A stretch of DNA of 64,000 nucleotides from the NCBI GenBank assembly GCA_013398955.1, contig VWPU01017469.1:1-64000 (forward strand), read 5' to 3'. Origin of the DNA: Callaeas wilsoni. Its lineage: Eukaryota; Chordata; Aves; Passeriformes; Callaeidae. Under the pieces are notes generated by a model that was not told the DNA's origin, made no database searches, and worked only from the letters and a program-made list of their open reading frames with translations. The translations under genes and the position numbers were made by a program. Positions within the stretch are counted from its first letter, which is position 1. Each line of letters starts with the position of its first letter. Below are positions 37,401 through 52,400 of the stretch, one piece after another.

Positions 37401-40400
37401 ATGTATCTTGACACTTGCAATCCAGCTTAGTCCTCATTCAGTTATGTTAACTTTTCAGTCTGCTTTTTTCTCAGTTTCAGAAAGAAATTATTTTTAGAAG
37501 TTCCTCAGATCAAAAATGTGAAACCCTCCTCCCTCACTACTTGTAGCACAGCTATCTTTCCAAACAAGAAGTCCACAACCTCGTTTGGTGATATTCGAAG
37601 ACCCACACACAAAATTGACAGGTGCTCAAGACCCTTTTGTGACTCATAAATATTTTAATTTTATGCATAAATGTCAGCCACACCTTTTGGGCATACAAAC
37701 TGTCAATTAATTTATTCTGGAGGCATTTCCAGCAGGAACACTGGCTGTACACAGCCCTAGAGAGACCCTGTCTGGAACTCTTTGTACAGTTCTCATCAGG
37801 CACTTTCCAAAACAAAAAAGACTATTCATATCTCAAAATTTCCAAAGGCCTTATTTGAGAACACAGCCCTTGTTGACACAGGACTAGCAGGGACACAAAA
37901 TCCAATCATACCACTAAAATTCATACTAGTAACCTACATCTCTTGACAGACTCCCTATTAACTCTAACTCCTGATACACTGGCATCCCCTCAGACTGAAC
38001 CACAACCTTCACAATTTAAGTAATAAAACTTCAATAACTTATCAATCCTTTGAACACAGGGAAGAGGGGAGCCTTGTCATTCTGACAGAGCTCTGAACCG
38101 AAGCATAGTTCCACTTCAGAGAGAGAATCAAACAACAGGCTAAATAAGAAACCTAGCTAAGAGCTAGGCATTCATGGGGGAAATCTAGATGGTAAGAACA
38201 ACGCATCTCTAATTGCATTTATTTTTCAGGGACAAACGAAGAAGTTTAACTAGAACAAGAAATAGAATGCCATCACCACCTGGGCTTATCACATTCCTTT
38301 AAAAAATGAACCAGCTCAGAAATAAACAGCCTAGAAAATTTCAGCCAGAATGATCTCTTCACTCTTGAGGCCACTGACAGGACTTGTGTTGAGCACTGGA
38401 ACAGGCTCCCCAGGGAAGTGGTCACAGCACCAAGCCTGACAGAATAAGCTTTGGGACAATGCTCCTGAGTACATGGTGTGACTCTTGGGGATGTACTGTG
38501 CAGGGCCGGGAGCCGGATTTGATGATCCTGGTGGGTCCCTTCCAACCCTGGCATTTTCTCTGATTTGATGATTCTATGACCTAGCTTCAATGAAGTTAGA
38601 AGCAAATCACTGAAGTTGCACAATGATTTCTGCCATCATGAGATAGCTCAATTAGCCCTTTGCCACTGCATTGTTCTGGCTTGGATTTTTTTTCTGGGGG
38701 TTGTCTTTTTTTTTTTTTTCTTTTTCTGATCTCTCTCTTCTCTCCCTCTAACCTAACCTTTTTTTGTCAAAGACCTATATTTAGGAGTTACAACAAGTGT
38801 AACAGTAGTTTTCATGTACTTCTACAGAGGGCTTCTGGGCCATTTACATGACATTGCGATAGATACAGCTCAGCTTCAGCCATTCCGCACACATACAGGA
38901 ATGTCTTTTAATGAGCATTTGGAGAATGACAGTGGACTTTGCATACACGAAGGGCAACAGGGTGGAATTTATACTTCTCTTGCTTAAATCGATTGAGTAT
39001 ACATTATCTATTTCATAATATTGATAATATTCACACTATCTGGCTCCTAATTCTCTCCTGCTGGGAGTGCTTTTAGCATTCCACATTACTTCAGTGACCT
39101 TTTATAAAATAAATCAACCTAACTCAGGCAGGTTTCCTTCTTTTCCTCAATTGTGCAATTTGACTCTGAAATTACAGCTCAGGTCGCAAACAGGCAACAG
39201 TCACTCCTGCACCTGTGACAGCATCCCTCCAGGCCAGAATATGGGAATTTAACCTTGTTTGAACAGGAACTCCCCTCCTCCCAGTTGGATGAACAGCATA
39301 AGCTTAAGAAAGTTCCAAAATACTGGTTTCTGCATGCCCAGTGAAGCCACTTTTAGGTCACCTTTCAAATTCTCATTGAATTGATGGTAATTAAGAAGTT
39401 TGGGCTTTCTGCTGGAAATACAAGAACAAATCACTGTCTCACTGAAGAGTTAAAAACTCTCTCAAACATATCTCAAATAGTTTCTCTGTAATATCATGGG
39501 GTGTGTGGAACAGATTAATTTCCCATCTGGTCTCTGAATTTGTTTGCATTATTTGTTTCTATTAGCAACTACAACTTACTAGAAACCACACAAGCATATG
39601 GACAGACACAGTTCTTACTAAGAAAATTAAAATAAATGAGAAAAAAATGAGAAGGGATGCAACAGAGGACAGATGAATCTTTAAAAGTGTTTAAGTCAAT
39701 GGTTTGTTACATTCTTTTAAGAATCTGTTCATAGACAAAAGTGGCATTTCTTAAAGTAATATCAATATTTAAGTTGTCTGATTGAAATGCAGCACACTTC
39801 AGCAGAGACTCTCTTCAAATCCACTCAGCTCCTGGCTTACATACCGAGCCCATACATCTGTGTGCAGGACACACTTTTGACTCACTTGTAACAATCAGAT
39901 ATATGGACCATCATCTGTTTTGTCTTTAATGAATACTTCTAGTCTCATAAATCACAGAAAGGACGGGGGTGCTTTCCAGGAGGAGTCTGAATGAAGGGAA
40001 AGAGCTCTGCAAATCAGTGCAGGAAGGGTGTTCCCTTGACTCAGAAATGTCCAAGAGACAGCTGTGGTAGCTTATCAGCATTAGCTTTTTATAGTCCTGT
40101 TACATACAAGTAGGGAAGCCCCAAACACATATAAATAATACTGATGAAATCGTGTGTCTGTGTATACATACACCTTTTTCCCCAACCACTCCACAAATTA
40201 TGTACTCTTCATGATATAGTATGTACATACAAACCCCTCTGGAATTACAGCTTCCGTGACAATACAACCCTCTCTGCTTAACTCCTAAATTTGTGTGTAG
40301 TACGTTAAATAATTTGTCATGTTTGTAGTTTATTTCTTCCTCACTCTGAACAAAAGACTCATTAAGGTTTAAATCCTAGAGAAGCTCTGAACACACATTA

Positions 40401-43400
40401 GTTTTGTGGCCCTGTTAGATTTCTTGTGATGCTGCTTGCCAGAACTTATCCCCATTTCATTAAAAACAAATGGGATATGACTTCAATTACAACTGAGTGG
40501 AAACTGAGGTGTAATATCCACACAGTGTGTAAAATTATAACCAAAAACATACTTTCACACCTTAGTATCCTTTAGCTAATAGCAGAAGGAATGAGTGTGA
40601 AATAAGCACTGCTGTTTATTAATCTGTATTAGGGTATTCTGTTTTAATGTTAAAATATGAACTAAAAGAACCTCTGGAGTCTGCTCCTAATGCTACCTTG
40701 TTATCCTGGTAATTTATGTTTCATAAAGGTTTTCAATTTCAGAGTGTCAGACTTTGAGAAACAGAAGGAAACAATTAACAACATGAACTTAAGGAGGAAG
40801 AAGACTGGAATTCCTTTAAATCAAAAGCAGAAAAAATAATATAGAATCTGCATATCACACATGGGCATACTTGTGAGAGAAGCAATTCAGTCTCTTACTG
40901 AACAGCCACCTAACCATAAGCTGGCTAGAAAGAAGGAGGACATAAAGGATGAATGGAAGCACTGATCTACAAGAAAAGCAGGATCTTGGAGGTCTGAAAG
41001 TGCAGAGTTTATGAAGCAAATGCCATTGATACCTTAGGATTTTAGCTTTTATATTTCCATGTATTTGTAATCCTGCAATTCTTTAGTGTGTAACTCTGAG
41101 CTCTATATAGAGTGTTAGATGCTGCTTTCCCATTTTGGTCAGACACAACAATTCCTCTCTAGGCCTGAGAATCAAGGACACCTCACTGTTTCAGGCCCCG
41201 AGAAATGTAAACAAAAGTGAGTTGAGGGGGAGCGAACTAAGAGAATGGGACTCCACTACCTGAAGCTGTAATTGGACAATTAACCTCTGATATGCAAATG
41301 GACAAAACTTATATCTGTCCGAAAAACCTGTGACTGTCGTCCATCCTGGGTGTAGTCTCTGCGAGACTCCTGCACTGCCCAAGGTGTGCCCTGTGAAGGC
41401 CTTTCCATAAATACCTGCCCTTTATCCTTTCACTCTGTCCAGCCTCTGTTCTAGGTCAGCCTCTACAAGGCATCACCACAACTTACAGTAAAGTGGATTT
41501 TGAGAAGGAGGTCAAACCAAAGGACATCAAGGTCTTAAGTATAAATAGAAATAGAAAAAGCAAAAAGATAGTAAATGAAGACTTGGCCTCAGTTTCATGG
41601 CAGTGCAGGGCCCAGAAACAACAGCAGGATGGACAGCAGGAGCATGCACAGAAGTGGAGGCCAGTGCACCATCTCTGTTCCATAGCAAAACTGACCTAAA
41701 GCAAAAAGATCCCCACTCAGAGTAAGTCATGAGAGACATAAATGCAAAGCCATTTATTTAAAGTGGATGGAAACACTGTGTGTTAATATGGGAATGTTAA
41801 TATGCAAACTGTTAAAAGAGATCGTGGTGGAAACAATTATCAAAAGCATGGAGATAAGTGAGGAAAATGGAACAGGGTCCCAAGGATTGCTCATGACACG
41901 CTAAACTGGTATTTTTCCTTGGCAAGATCTCTGACTGGGCTTTAGTAAAACATTTAGAAATATTCACCCAGAACAGGACTGGGCTAGAGAGTTAAACTGG
42001 CAACTGGGCAGAAGAGAAATACTAATGGTTGTGTTGTTGCAAGAACCATTGGGATAGAAGAAGGTCAACAGAGAAGACCCGGAATCAAGCTTTATTTAAT
42101 ATTTTCATTTTATAGTATGGCACAAAAATAGAAGCTCAGCTAATAACACAAAAGGACTCATCTCACCTAAACTTTGTTGTCTAAAAATCAGGCTTTTACT
42201 GGAAAAGAGTTGCTCCTTTCATAGTCAATGTAGAAACACTGAGAAGGAAAAGTCTGTCTAAAGATGTCTAAGACAGTTCATTCTTTCCACTGCCTGTAGA
42301 GGAAGTCTAGATGATTTTATTAAGCAAACAGCCTAACTTTCAGACAGCTACACCATGCTATTTAGCGGTTGGCATAACAGACAAAGCTCACAGAGAAAAC
42401 ATTTAATTCCAATGCATGAGAATTAACCTCCTGCAATCCATATGTATATATGGAAGAGGGTTTGGGTTTATCTTGGCCAGATTTGGTGTTCAGTTGTACC
42501 AAAAGAATAGGCTCCCTACATTAACACATCCTGGTTTTCTGCTGCTTACTTTGAAAGGGCAATACTAGCCCAAAGGTTTGTGGGGTGAAGTTCAGAGGCC
42601 AAAAAGGTCCAATTGCCAAAAAACATCTGCCTTTAGCCTTCAGAACCTCTAGGCAACATACTGCTGAGATACAAACCCCAGAGAGCAGGTATGGGAATTA
42701 GAACACAAATCCATTTTTTTTACTTTGCAGTTCTCAGAAATTCTTAATCTCTGAGCTTTGCATTCGTAGAACTTAATGACAGGTTGCTGCACAAAGAATT
42801 ACTAATGTAACTTATATGAAGCACACCATGAACTCCAATGATAAGTTCTTTTGTACAGTATGCCAAAAACATTTTCTTACATATATTCATTAAAAAAAAA
42901 AGCTACTTTGAACTAGAGGATCTTTAATGACTATTTTGCAAATAATAACCTATCTTTATGCATGGTCTGCCTGCAGCACAGCATTTGTTGCAATCCACTT
43001 CAGCTGAAATTTCAAGTTGCACAGTCCTGAATGCGACATCACAAATGAAAAAACTGTGCATACTACCAGCTTTTTTCCCTTTCCATTGTTTGCTCTCTTT
43101 TCCACAACATCACTCATTATTCTAACAAAAAAATCAAGAGTTATGTCCTCAGCAGTGTTAGCGCTACAATAGGTCTCAATACTCACTTTTGGCACATGTG
43201 GATTAAATTCTACTGCTCTGTGAATAGCTTCTACTGCATTCATCTCTGCAGTACTCAGCCCTCGTCTGGAGGCAGCCTCTGGAGAAAATCTACAAAAGCA
43301 AAGAAACAAACACATTAGGTCAGAAATGCTAGTAAGAAAAAGTCAAAAAAGGAATCTAGAACATGGGCCCATGTAACCAAACTGAGTAATTTTCCTATGC

Positions 43401-46400
43401 TCTCCAAACTTCCATAGCAAGTGGAAACTCTGAGTGATCTATTACCTCAAGGCCAATGAAAATCCCAGCAAAAGCGGAAAGCATGTTTGTACCTAATCAT
43501 AGCAGAAAGTCAGTTCAAACAGTCCCTTCTCTGTCACTAATCTAAATTTGCTCTAGGTACCTTGCTAGGGGCATATTCAAGGCTGAAATTGCAGAAAAAA
43601 AAAGAAAAGAAAAGAAAAAAAAAAACAGGACCAAAAAAACCCCCAAAAAACCAATGCCAGATTATTGTTGGAGGGTTTCTACTAAAAACAGGTTTGGGGA
43701 AGTTTTAGGAAGGTTCCCAACCCAATGCCCCTGGGTCAGGTTGAGATGGGAGCACGATGCAGCAGCAGTAGCAGGTGGTCTACTGGCTGCAGCACCATTG
43801 AGGGTAGCATGCCCAAACTGTGGGCAAATCATCTGCCCCAGTGAATAAAAAAACCAGACCATGCAATCTCTTTCTCACCTCACACCCCACGGCTAACTCC
43901 AGAGCTGTACTTGGCAGGCAAACACCACAGGGAAAGCTGTGACAACCTTAGCCCTGCCCTCCCAAGCTGGAGTCGCTGTGTAGGGAGGAAAGATGTTGCA
44001 GTAGGTACTGGCGATCTACAGGATAAAAAGAATGAAAGAAAATTACTTAGATCTTGATGTGTACATACACTTTCAAAGCAAAAACTGTCAGGATGTCAGT
44101 CAGGAAAATGGCTTTCCACTCCACTTGCTTTTCAACTTTAGGGGGCATTCGACCCTCAGGTGCACAGACACAACTCTGCCTGAGATTTGTGTGAAGGCAT
44201 CTGAGAGCAGAATGGGGATTTTTGAGCTCCATCTCACAAGGAGCTGAGCACCCTTTTTCAGAGTCGGCCAGTGTTCTCAAGTCCACAGGCATCAAATAGA
44301 TGTGCTCAGCACCTTGGACGGTTGGGACCCGGGAGAAAAACATAAAAGGAACGAACAAATATTTGTGTCTCTAAAAATATGAACTTCATCTACCTCTCAA
44401 AATCCCTGACATAATAATGCTAAATCCACCTGCTGCTATTTAATTAGATGAGCAGTCTTCTGACAGCACTTATAAAATGACATTGTTACCAGTTCATCCA
44501 CATTTAGTTATTACCTTTTTGTGGTCAGGTTTACACAAAGTTGAAGAGGTTCAGCCACACAACCCTTTTCAGTTGCACCTTCACTATACTATCTGGGACG
44601 CCAAAGCTCACCCAGACAGTATATAGAACACTGAAACGAGAACCGAATTTATGCTATTTCTCTTCTTTTCTTCTTCCTTAGTATCTGAATTGCAATGTTT
44701 GATCACTATAATTTTTTTATATATGAAGTAATTTTATCAATTTACCACAGGTCTTAATTTTCCTGCTAAACCAGCAGATTGTTAGGGTGTGGGCTCGGCT
44801 AAGAAAAATCTTACATTAAATCAGGAATTTTGCTGGACAGTGATTCTTAAGCACTTACTTGTCAGAGACAGCTCTGGCTTTGAGCAATGCAGCTGTGTAA
44901 CATATTGTTGCTGATTTTGGTAAACTTATATCTGTTGAAAAGAAAGGAAAAAAGTAAACATTTGAAAACTTAAAAGTGTGCAGAAAGAAAATTGTTTGAT
45001 TGATACTTAAGAGTAAGCATGACATACACAAAATTAGTATATGAACTGAGAATACCTTCTCATCTTGGGACTCAAGCTGCCACGTCACATGGATTTTTAA
45101 ATTTCCACCTGATATACAGGCTTTAAAATGCGTCTTAATGACCTCTGTAACTGCTATTTAAACAGCAACTGGGTTCAATAGAGAACTAATTCGAAGAGTG
45201 ACATGATAGAGACATAATGAAAGAATTCATTACTCCATACATAAATGTATAGATAACTTGGAATACCTGAATTTTCCCATAGTTCTAAGTAATAGCTGAG
45301 GGCTATCTTACTCACTCTTCATGTTTGCACTGAGAAGCAGTTGTCTAATATGAGTATGTGGCAGATATACAAGTTAAGACAGCTATTCAAGTAATAATGG
45401 ATTTGACTTGCAAGCAACCATCAGTAGGCTGATTGAAGTTAAAGATCAACAGTAAAATAAGGTGTTTTGCCTCTTAAGAAAATACTGGACCAAAACACAC
45501 ATTCACCAGACACTCTCTGGCCATTTTATCCTGTTCCAGAGACACACAGGAACCATAAATCTGACTTAACCCATTAGTTAATTTATATGTTTTTTCTACC
45601 AGCAAATTGGCACAATGCATTCAAAAGGTAGAGAGAAATGCTGCTTAACAGACTTGAGTGATATATTTGTTCTCACTGTAACAGAGAATTGACTTCCACA
45701 GTTTTAATCTCATGGTGTGATCCTTGGAGATGTCCTGTGCAGGGCTAAGAGTTGGACTTGATGATCCTCGTGGGTCCCTTCCAACTCATCTTATTCTGTG
45801 ATTCTGTAATCTACCAGCAGTCACATATTGTGACTGAAATATTCCAGCATTAAAAATTTAAAGATTACAGCTACATGAAAAAAAACCCCAAACCACAACA
45901 AACCCAACCCACTAAAGGCTGGATTCTGCAAACCCTTCTGTACACGCTGATAACTTCCTATAGCAAACAGCAAACACTGCACAGCAAACACAAGGCACTG
46001 AAGTAGGTCCACTGTAGAAGTGAGGAGCAGCTAATCTGACTGCTGTTCTAAGAAACTATCTATCCCTTGGTTTGTCATTAAACTTGATTAGAAAGGCAAA
46101 ATTACCATGATAACTTGGTTACTTTAGGATGAACAGACACTTGTTATTTACTGAACTCATGTGCCTTGCAAGACAGGGCTCCAAAAGGGAGTTAAAGAGG
46201 ACAAGTAAGTCATATCGCAGCAGTCACCATCCTTCACTTATTAATAACCAAGCAACCAGGCACAATGTTGTTTTGTGAGACAGAAAACATTGCCAGAATG
46301 ACTGAGGCACTTTGAAAAGGCTACCTCTTAAATCCTATTATCTTTTTATGCACTTGCACTTCAGGTATGAGGTGTACAGATCCTGTTGGAGGCTTCCCTA

Positions 46401-49400
46401 TAATATATTGCAACTATAATTTCACTGGAGTATGTAACTGTAGTGACTAAAGTAATTAAAATCAACAGCATGCAGAGCAGTTTGGACGATAGATATGTTA
46501 ATTACTCTACTAATAGAAGACAGCTACAGGCATAGGCATGAGCACATCTTCAATGACAGGAAGAGAAAATATTTCTAAACACATCCAATAACTCTCTTTA
46601 TACCAAGTTTTCCTTAACATCAGGAGTTAAAAGTTATTTCCAGTAAACAGAAATGCCTTCTAAATATATGAAAACAAAACACAGTATCACAAAATACTAT
46701 CTTCTAGTAGGCAGTACGTGTTCCTGAGATGCAAACATCTGTGCACACAGATTGCAAGATGATTCACAATGAACAGCTGGCATCTGTAAGGAAGAGAAAT
46801 GTGGTGAGATGAGGTAAGGCTCAGATACACCACCTGAGTCCCTTCTGCAGAAGAAATGGGATTTCTCAAAGAATGTTGTGTTCAAATCTGATCGTCCATG
46901 GTCAAGAACAACAACAGCAAACAGAAGGATTGGACTGTCTTTGTATCAAACCAAAAGAAATAAAGACTGAGAGAAGATCCAGCTTTTTCCTATGCAGATC
47001 CACATGGAACATCAGGAGAGGAGAAGGGTTGCTTAGGTAAAGACAACACTGTCACAAGAATAACAAGTTCAGAACTAAATTTAGGCCGGAGATTAAAAGA
47101 AAGTTTCTGTGAAATGAACATTTGACGGAGATTTCCAGGGAGGATAGTGAGGCAAACAAACCAACTAATTCTAGGATGGAGCTTGCTCAGCTCATGGAAG
47201 GGGCAGTATCATGCAGGGAATGCAACAGCAGGGGCCCTGATTCACCCAGGAGGCCTCTTCCAGTACTACGCTCCTAGAGAGCAAGCAGCACTTGTTTGAG
47301 GATAATACTTATAGACCCCTAGCAATGGAAGAAATAGATACAAATGTTCATGTTTATCACAGAATCAGAGTGACTGGAGTTGGAAGTGAGCTCTGGACAT
47401 CATCTAGTCCAACTGAGACAGCACTAATGGTTCATGTTTGCTTGCTTTCAAAAGTGTTGTACTTTTTGTTTGCTACGTATTAGACCATAAGCATTTGGTC
47501 CTGCTATACACTGGTCTGTGACTACAATACTTTGAAATCCTCATATAATTTAGGCTTCGTTTCCAAAACTGCACCCTCATATTTTAGAGAGAGGCATAAA
47601 CAATTATGTCTGGTTAGAACTTGAATTTATCAAGGGAATCATGTCCAAACTAGCCCTAGGAGATATGTACTCTGTCAGGAACCAAAGCAAAGTTTTAATA
47701 AATGACTGTGTCCAGCTCTGTGAGCCATCTGGCAAAATATCTTCACATACACTGTTTCCCACCCTCCTGTGATTACTTGTGGAACTCTCTCAGTGTGCTG
47801 AAAGATGTGACTGCTACTCTGTTGTCAAATCCATCAGGATATTTTTGGCTAATAGAAACTGATGTGTCAATCTAGAAGAGGCTCCCCTCCTTTCTTATTG
47901 CTTGTATCTTTAACAGAATACAAAAATCTAGACTTAATTTATGAGCCTTTTCTTTCAGTAAGCCCCAGTCAGGTATGGGGAGGGTTAGGAAAGTGAATTC
48001 TTACTATTCATTTGCTTCTTAAGCAGTTGCTTATGAGACTGAACTGATGGAAAGATGCTGTGGATATGATGAGTATGCCATATATAATCTAAGATGGTCA
48101 TGGGATCTATTGTTCTTATAAACAGCAACTAAATCAAAACATTATGAATCTGGATATGGAATGATGCAACATCCCCAACCAAGTAATCAGAAGGCTCTAA
48201 ACCTGAAGAGACAGGCATGTTGCAATTGCTTCAGTCATTAATAAATGCAAAAAATAAAAGGCGCTAATCAGAAATTATTCCCTATTTTGCACAGGTAGTA
48301 GGAAGAATTGCTTATGGAAAAGACTGAAAGCACTCTAGCAAATAAATATATGCAGGCTGGATCAGTGATGACAGAAGAGAGATGCAGTCATCTATAAAGA
48401 CACAAACATTAGGAAAGAAAGTGAGTTAAGCTGATATGAATGGTTAAAAACAAGAGTAATGTGATGGAAACCATTAAAAAAAAGTATGAGTTGAACATCA
48501 GGGAAAAAATACTCTCAAAAAGATCTAATATCCCATTAGAACACTGATCGCATTCTCACACAAAATGTAGTAGAAAACATGCTGAAGGGAGCACAACTAT
48601 GAACACGGTGCTAACAAAAACCAGTTCCCATTCTCTGTACTTTTGACATTTTTCTTCAGTGGTGGGAAACACCCCAATCAAACACACGTAGCCACTATGT
48701 TAAGGGCTAATAGAATGGGAAAACCATTTCAGCACATACAAGAAGTACTTTTTTTGTCATGACCACAACTAAAACTTACACTATTCAGATATGGAAAAAC
48801 TAACAACTGCTGATTTTAAACATTTCATATGCCACTCTTGCTGACATGCATGTCAGTGACCAAGCAAGTGTCAGCCACTTTAACTTGACTGAGTTCAATC
48901 CTAAATGCCTAGAGAGGGGAAGGAATAATTTCTGCTAAAGAAAGTTAAAGAGAGCAAGACTAGTATAATTACTTTAGACTTTTTGTGCTTTCGCACAAAT
49001 AGGAGAAACAAAAAACGCCACAGAATCATATGGCAAGAAAAAAGAGACCAGATGGTATGAACAGACACAGAACTTACGCTGAGACCTAGCTGAAGTGACA
49101 AGTGATATTGATATGGAAGAAAGAAATTAGTTCTTACAAGTAGAAGCTGGAAAAGATGTGATAGGAACAAAGACAAACTATTCTCTCAATATTACTGTTA
49201 CACGAACTGGACGTCTTGATTTGCGTCTCTTGGAGAAGGTAGATTAGGGTTAGGTATAACCCAAGCTAGAAGGAACTTTCTCTCAAGATGTCTCTTTCAA
49301 AGAAACAAAAGGATTATAAAATACTGTGTACGAGGTAATGGCTGCTTTCATACTGCCACTTGCTGCATCTTTAACTCTGAAGAAAACTCTTCATTGCACT

Positions 49401-52400
49401 TAGAACACCTACCCAGCTAGCTCCACCAGGCAGAGTATCTCCAAAATGTCAAATACAAACATGGCAAGTAATAAAACTATCTACAAAACCCCTGGAGACC
49501 ATAGCTAATGTAACTAAAGGCTGAATGAAATTGCTTCATCAATCTGCAACTCTCTACAAAAGGACTGCCTTCAATATAAATAGAATTTACATGCATAATC
49601 TGTAAGGACAAGAAGAAATTGGACAGAAGGGGGGCAGAGAAAAGAGAGTAGCGCTGATAGGCTACATTTTAGAAAAGTAATTTCTCTGTGTTAACTGTTT
49701 GGATTACACTAAGATAAAAGTATTCCAACAAAAAGACGTCTCCGTTTCTAAAGTGTTTCTTCAAAGGCCTGCATTTTGATAGAACACAAATTTAAAGTAG
49801 GATTCTGCTAAGTAAGCTGTTACCAAATAAAAAAGTGTCAAAGCATAGAGCAGAATAAGATCTTTTGTATTTAAACCCTTTTTTTTCTATGTGTCCTTTG
49901 CTCTAAAATATCTTCTCAAGTGAACTCTGCACTTGGGACTCCGGCATGCTAACATGGTTTTTCTCCTTCTCTGCAAAGGGCTATGTGAGAGCAGAATCTG
50001 TGTAAGGCTTTTAGTCTCACCGGAAAACACTGTACTTTTAAAAAATGAAAGCAAGGAGAGGTTTAGAGAGGAACTTTGCATCACTGAGATTAAATATAGC
50101 AGCATCCATTCTTTCTAAACCTGACCTTAAATTGCCAGAAAAGTCTGGGTTTTCACACTGTGCCCAGGTTATCGTTTAGTATCTATCAAAACAACTGGCT
50201 GCCCAGGGAAATTAATAAATCAGTCGCTCTAAGCATCATGCAGACCAACTCCCGCAGCCATAACTACTTCTGCTGTAAATAACATGGATATGTGTTAAAT
50301 CAGTGCCAAAAATATTTTCAGAATTCAACAGTATTTAGGTCATCCTCACTCTATTGACAGACACTGAACTCTGAAACCATAATGATGTAGCTCAGCAATA
50401 GTGCATGCTGTTCCACTAATGAGACCCTTTTTCCATGAATAATGAGTATGGACATCAGCTCTGTTGCCAGGTACATAACATAAACACAATTTAACACATG
50501 GCTTTTGGTAAAGCAGTGCATCTGCTTGCAGAGGCTGAGGTTTCACATAATGTGGTCCAACATTTTAGCCCAGGGTGGGAGCAGACTGCTCAAGGAAATA
50601 ATTTGTTCATATGTTATCAAAATACAATAAATCAGGTTTGGTCTTAGTAAAAAAAAATCAGTGGAGTGGGACCAACAGAAACTACAGATAGAAAAGTATA
50701 AATGAGTTCAGTGTTTTATATTCCAATAAATCTTACAACACATGAAGCTGATGAGTTCTAAAATGAGCTGAGACTCCCTGAGACAGGCCTTCTGAGACTC
50801 ATGAACTGTAAGGGTTATACTGGTTAAACCTGTGTTTGCTGAGTCCTTTTGCAAACCTAGTGCATACGCACACCATACCAAAGTGTGAGTCGAAACTGCA
50901 TGTATTTGAACAGCCAAAGTAAGAGCTTTATTTTTAAAAGTCTCATTTGTTCTGACTCCATCAGATGTTTTTCAGAAAATGAAACACACTTTCAAATTTT
51001 ATCAACTTCCATGACATAAAGTGCAACCATGGTACTGTTTAAAATCAGGGATCAGTGCTTTAGTATGCCAAAGTAGAGCTTGCACTGGAGTTTAGTCTTG
51101 AGATTCGAGAAGGCATGGCTTAATACCCTGTTCTGTCACAGTTCTGCTATTTCCCAGGACTATTACCTCATAACCACATTGAAGACTAGAAGGTGCCAAC
51201 ATACTGTGATGGTTGGGGAATAAAAACCAGCATTTCTACTTACTTGCTTTTTAACATGGCAAAATAAAGAACATAGGAATCTCTCCCAGTGTCACAGGAA
51301 TTACTGAAATACAAGGAGCTACAAGAAAGACTCTGATGTTACCACTTTAACTGCCAATTTCTTCAATCAGACTAAGTACAACCAAGATCTCTCCCCGAGT
51401 CATTACTGCTACTGAACAGCAGTACTTGAGGGCCGGGGTGACATTTTGATCTCTGCTTAGAATGATTTGACTCCAAAAAGAGTTGAAAACATTCCAGACT
51501 GGACTGATAGCAGTGATTATCACTAATGTTGCTTGTAATGAGATATTTATTTATCTTTTTTTTTAATAGCCTCATCTCTGCCACAGTCTACTGCAGGAGT
51601 CTGAAATCAGGCAGGATGATCATGTTAATACCATGCCAATGGTCTATTATGAGCCTCATTTAAACTTATCTTAACTTCCTAAGTTATGTTAGAAGAAAGC
51701 AGTTAGCACATATTCAGTGGGAGCTCCTGCATTTTTTTTGGCTATACCATCCAAAGACTCTTTGCTCAACCAGTACAGGTCCCAGTACTCCAATGAACAT
51801 GCACCACCCCCTTGCCACGGTTCTGTGTGATGATACAGGCCCAAGTACTGGGGCTGACAGTGAGAAGCCTCTGTCGGCATGAGCTCTTACTGCTCTGCTT
51901 TTTGGCACCCAGGCAATGCAACAGAGAATGACAAATGAAGAGGAGGCAGAAGCCACAGAGAAAAGGGTAGATGGAGAAGATGTTAAGAGAGAAGTTGTAA
52001 AGTGGATGGAGATTTATCTTGACCATCACTGCCCTGAAGAGAAGATTCAGATAGGCAGTTAGAAATAGCAGAAGAATGGAACTGAGAATGAGTGGTACTG
52101 GCTGAACAAGGAGCCTCTGGTAGGAAGTGGGCGCAATTAAAACCTAAAACTGCGAATGCAGAAGAGAAGACAATTCAGTAAGCAAATGGGACAGAAGACC
52201 AGTCAATTCCTTAAAAGAATCCGTGAGAAAGAGAAATGAACATTGTGGATATAGGCTCCAGGGTCCATATTGGTAGGCATTTATACAACAGTAGCTCAAA
52301 TAATGTCCACCTATCTTTTCCAAAACTGTGGATGTTTCAAGCCTTAAAATTTTTGTTCAAAGAACATCAGAGATAGTAAGAGCTAGCAATTAAGAACATT

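Larger units (their letters stand above)
35149..43186 (-). other. ST7: ST7 intron with solo LTR, CR1 and candidate antisense exon
   Basis: About 8 kb, donor GTGAGT, acceptor TTTTTATTTCAG. It contains a + strand candidate exon at 36235-36294, a GC-richer stretch at about 36240-36700, a + strand CR1 at about 38385-38580, a 14-base T run at 38706, and a solo LTR at 41187-41472. Confidence 0.85.

Noticed and set aside
43654..43848. Short open frame after the A-rich tract as a possible processed pseudogene
   Set aside because: No parent gene recognised, no tail on the correct side and no target-site duplication seen.
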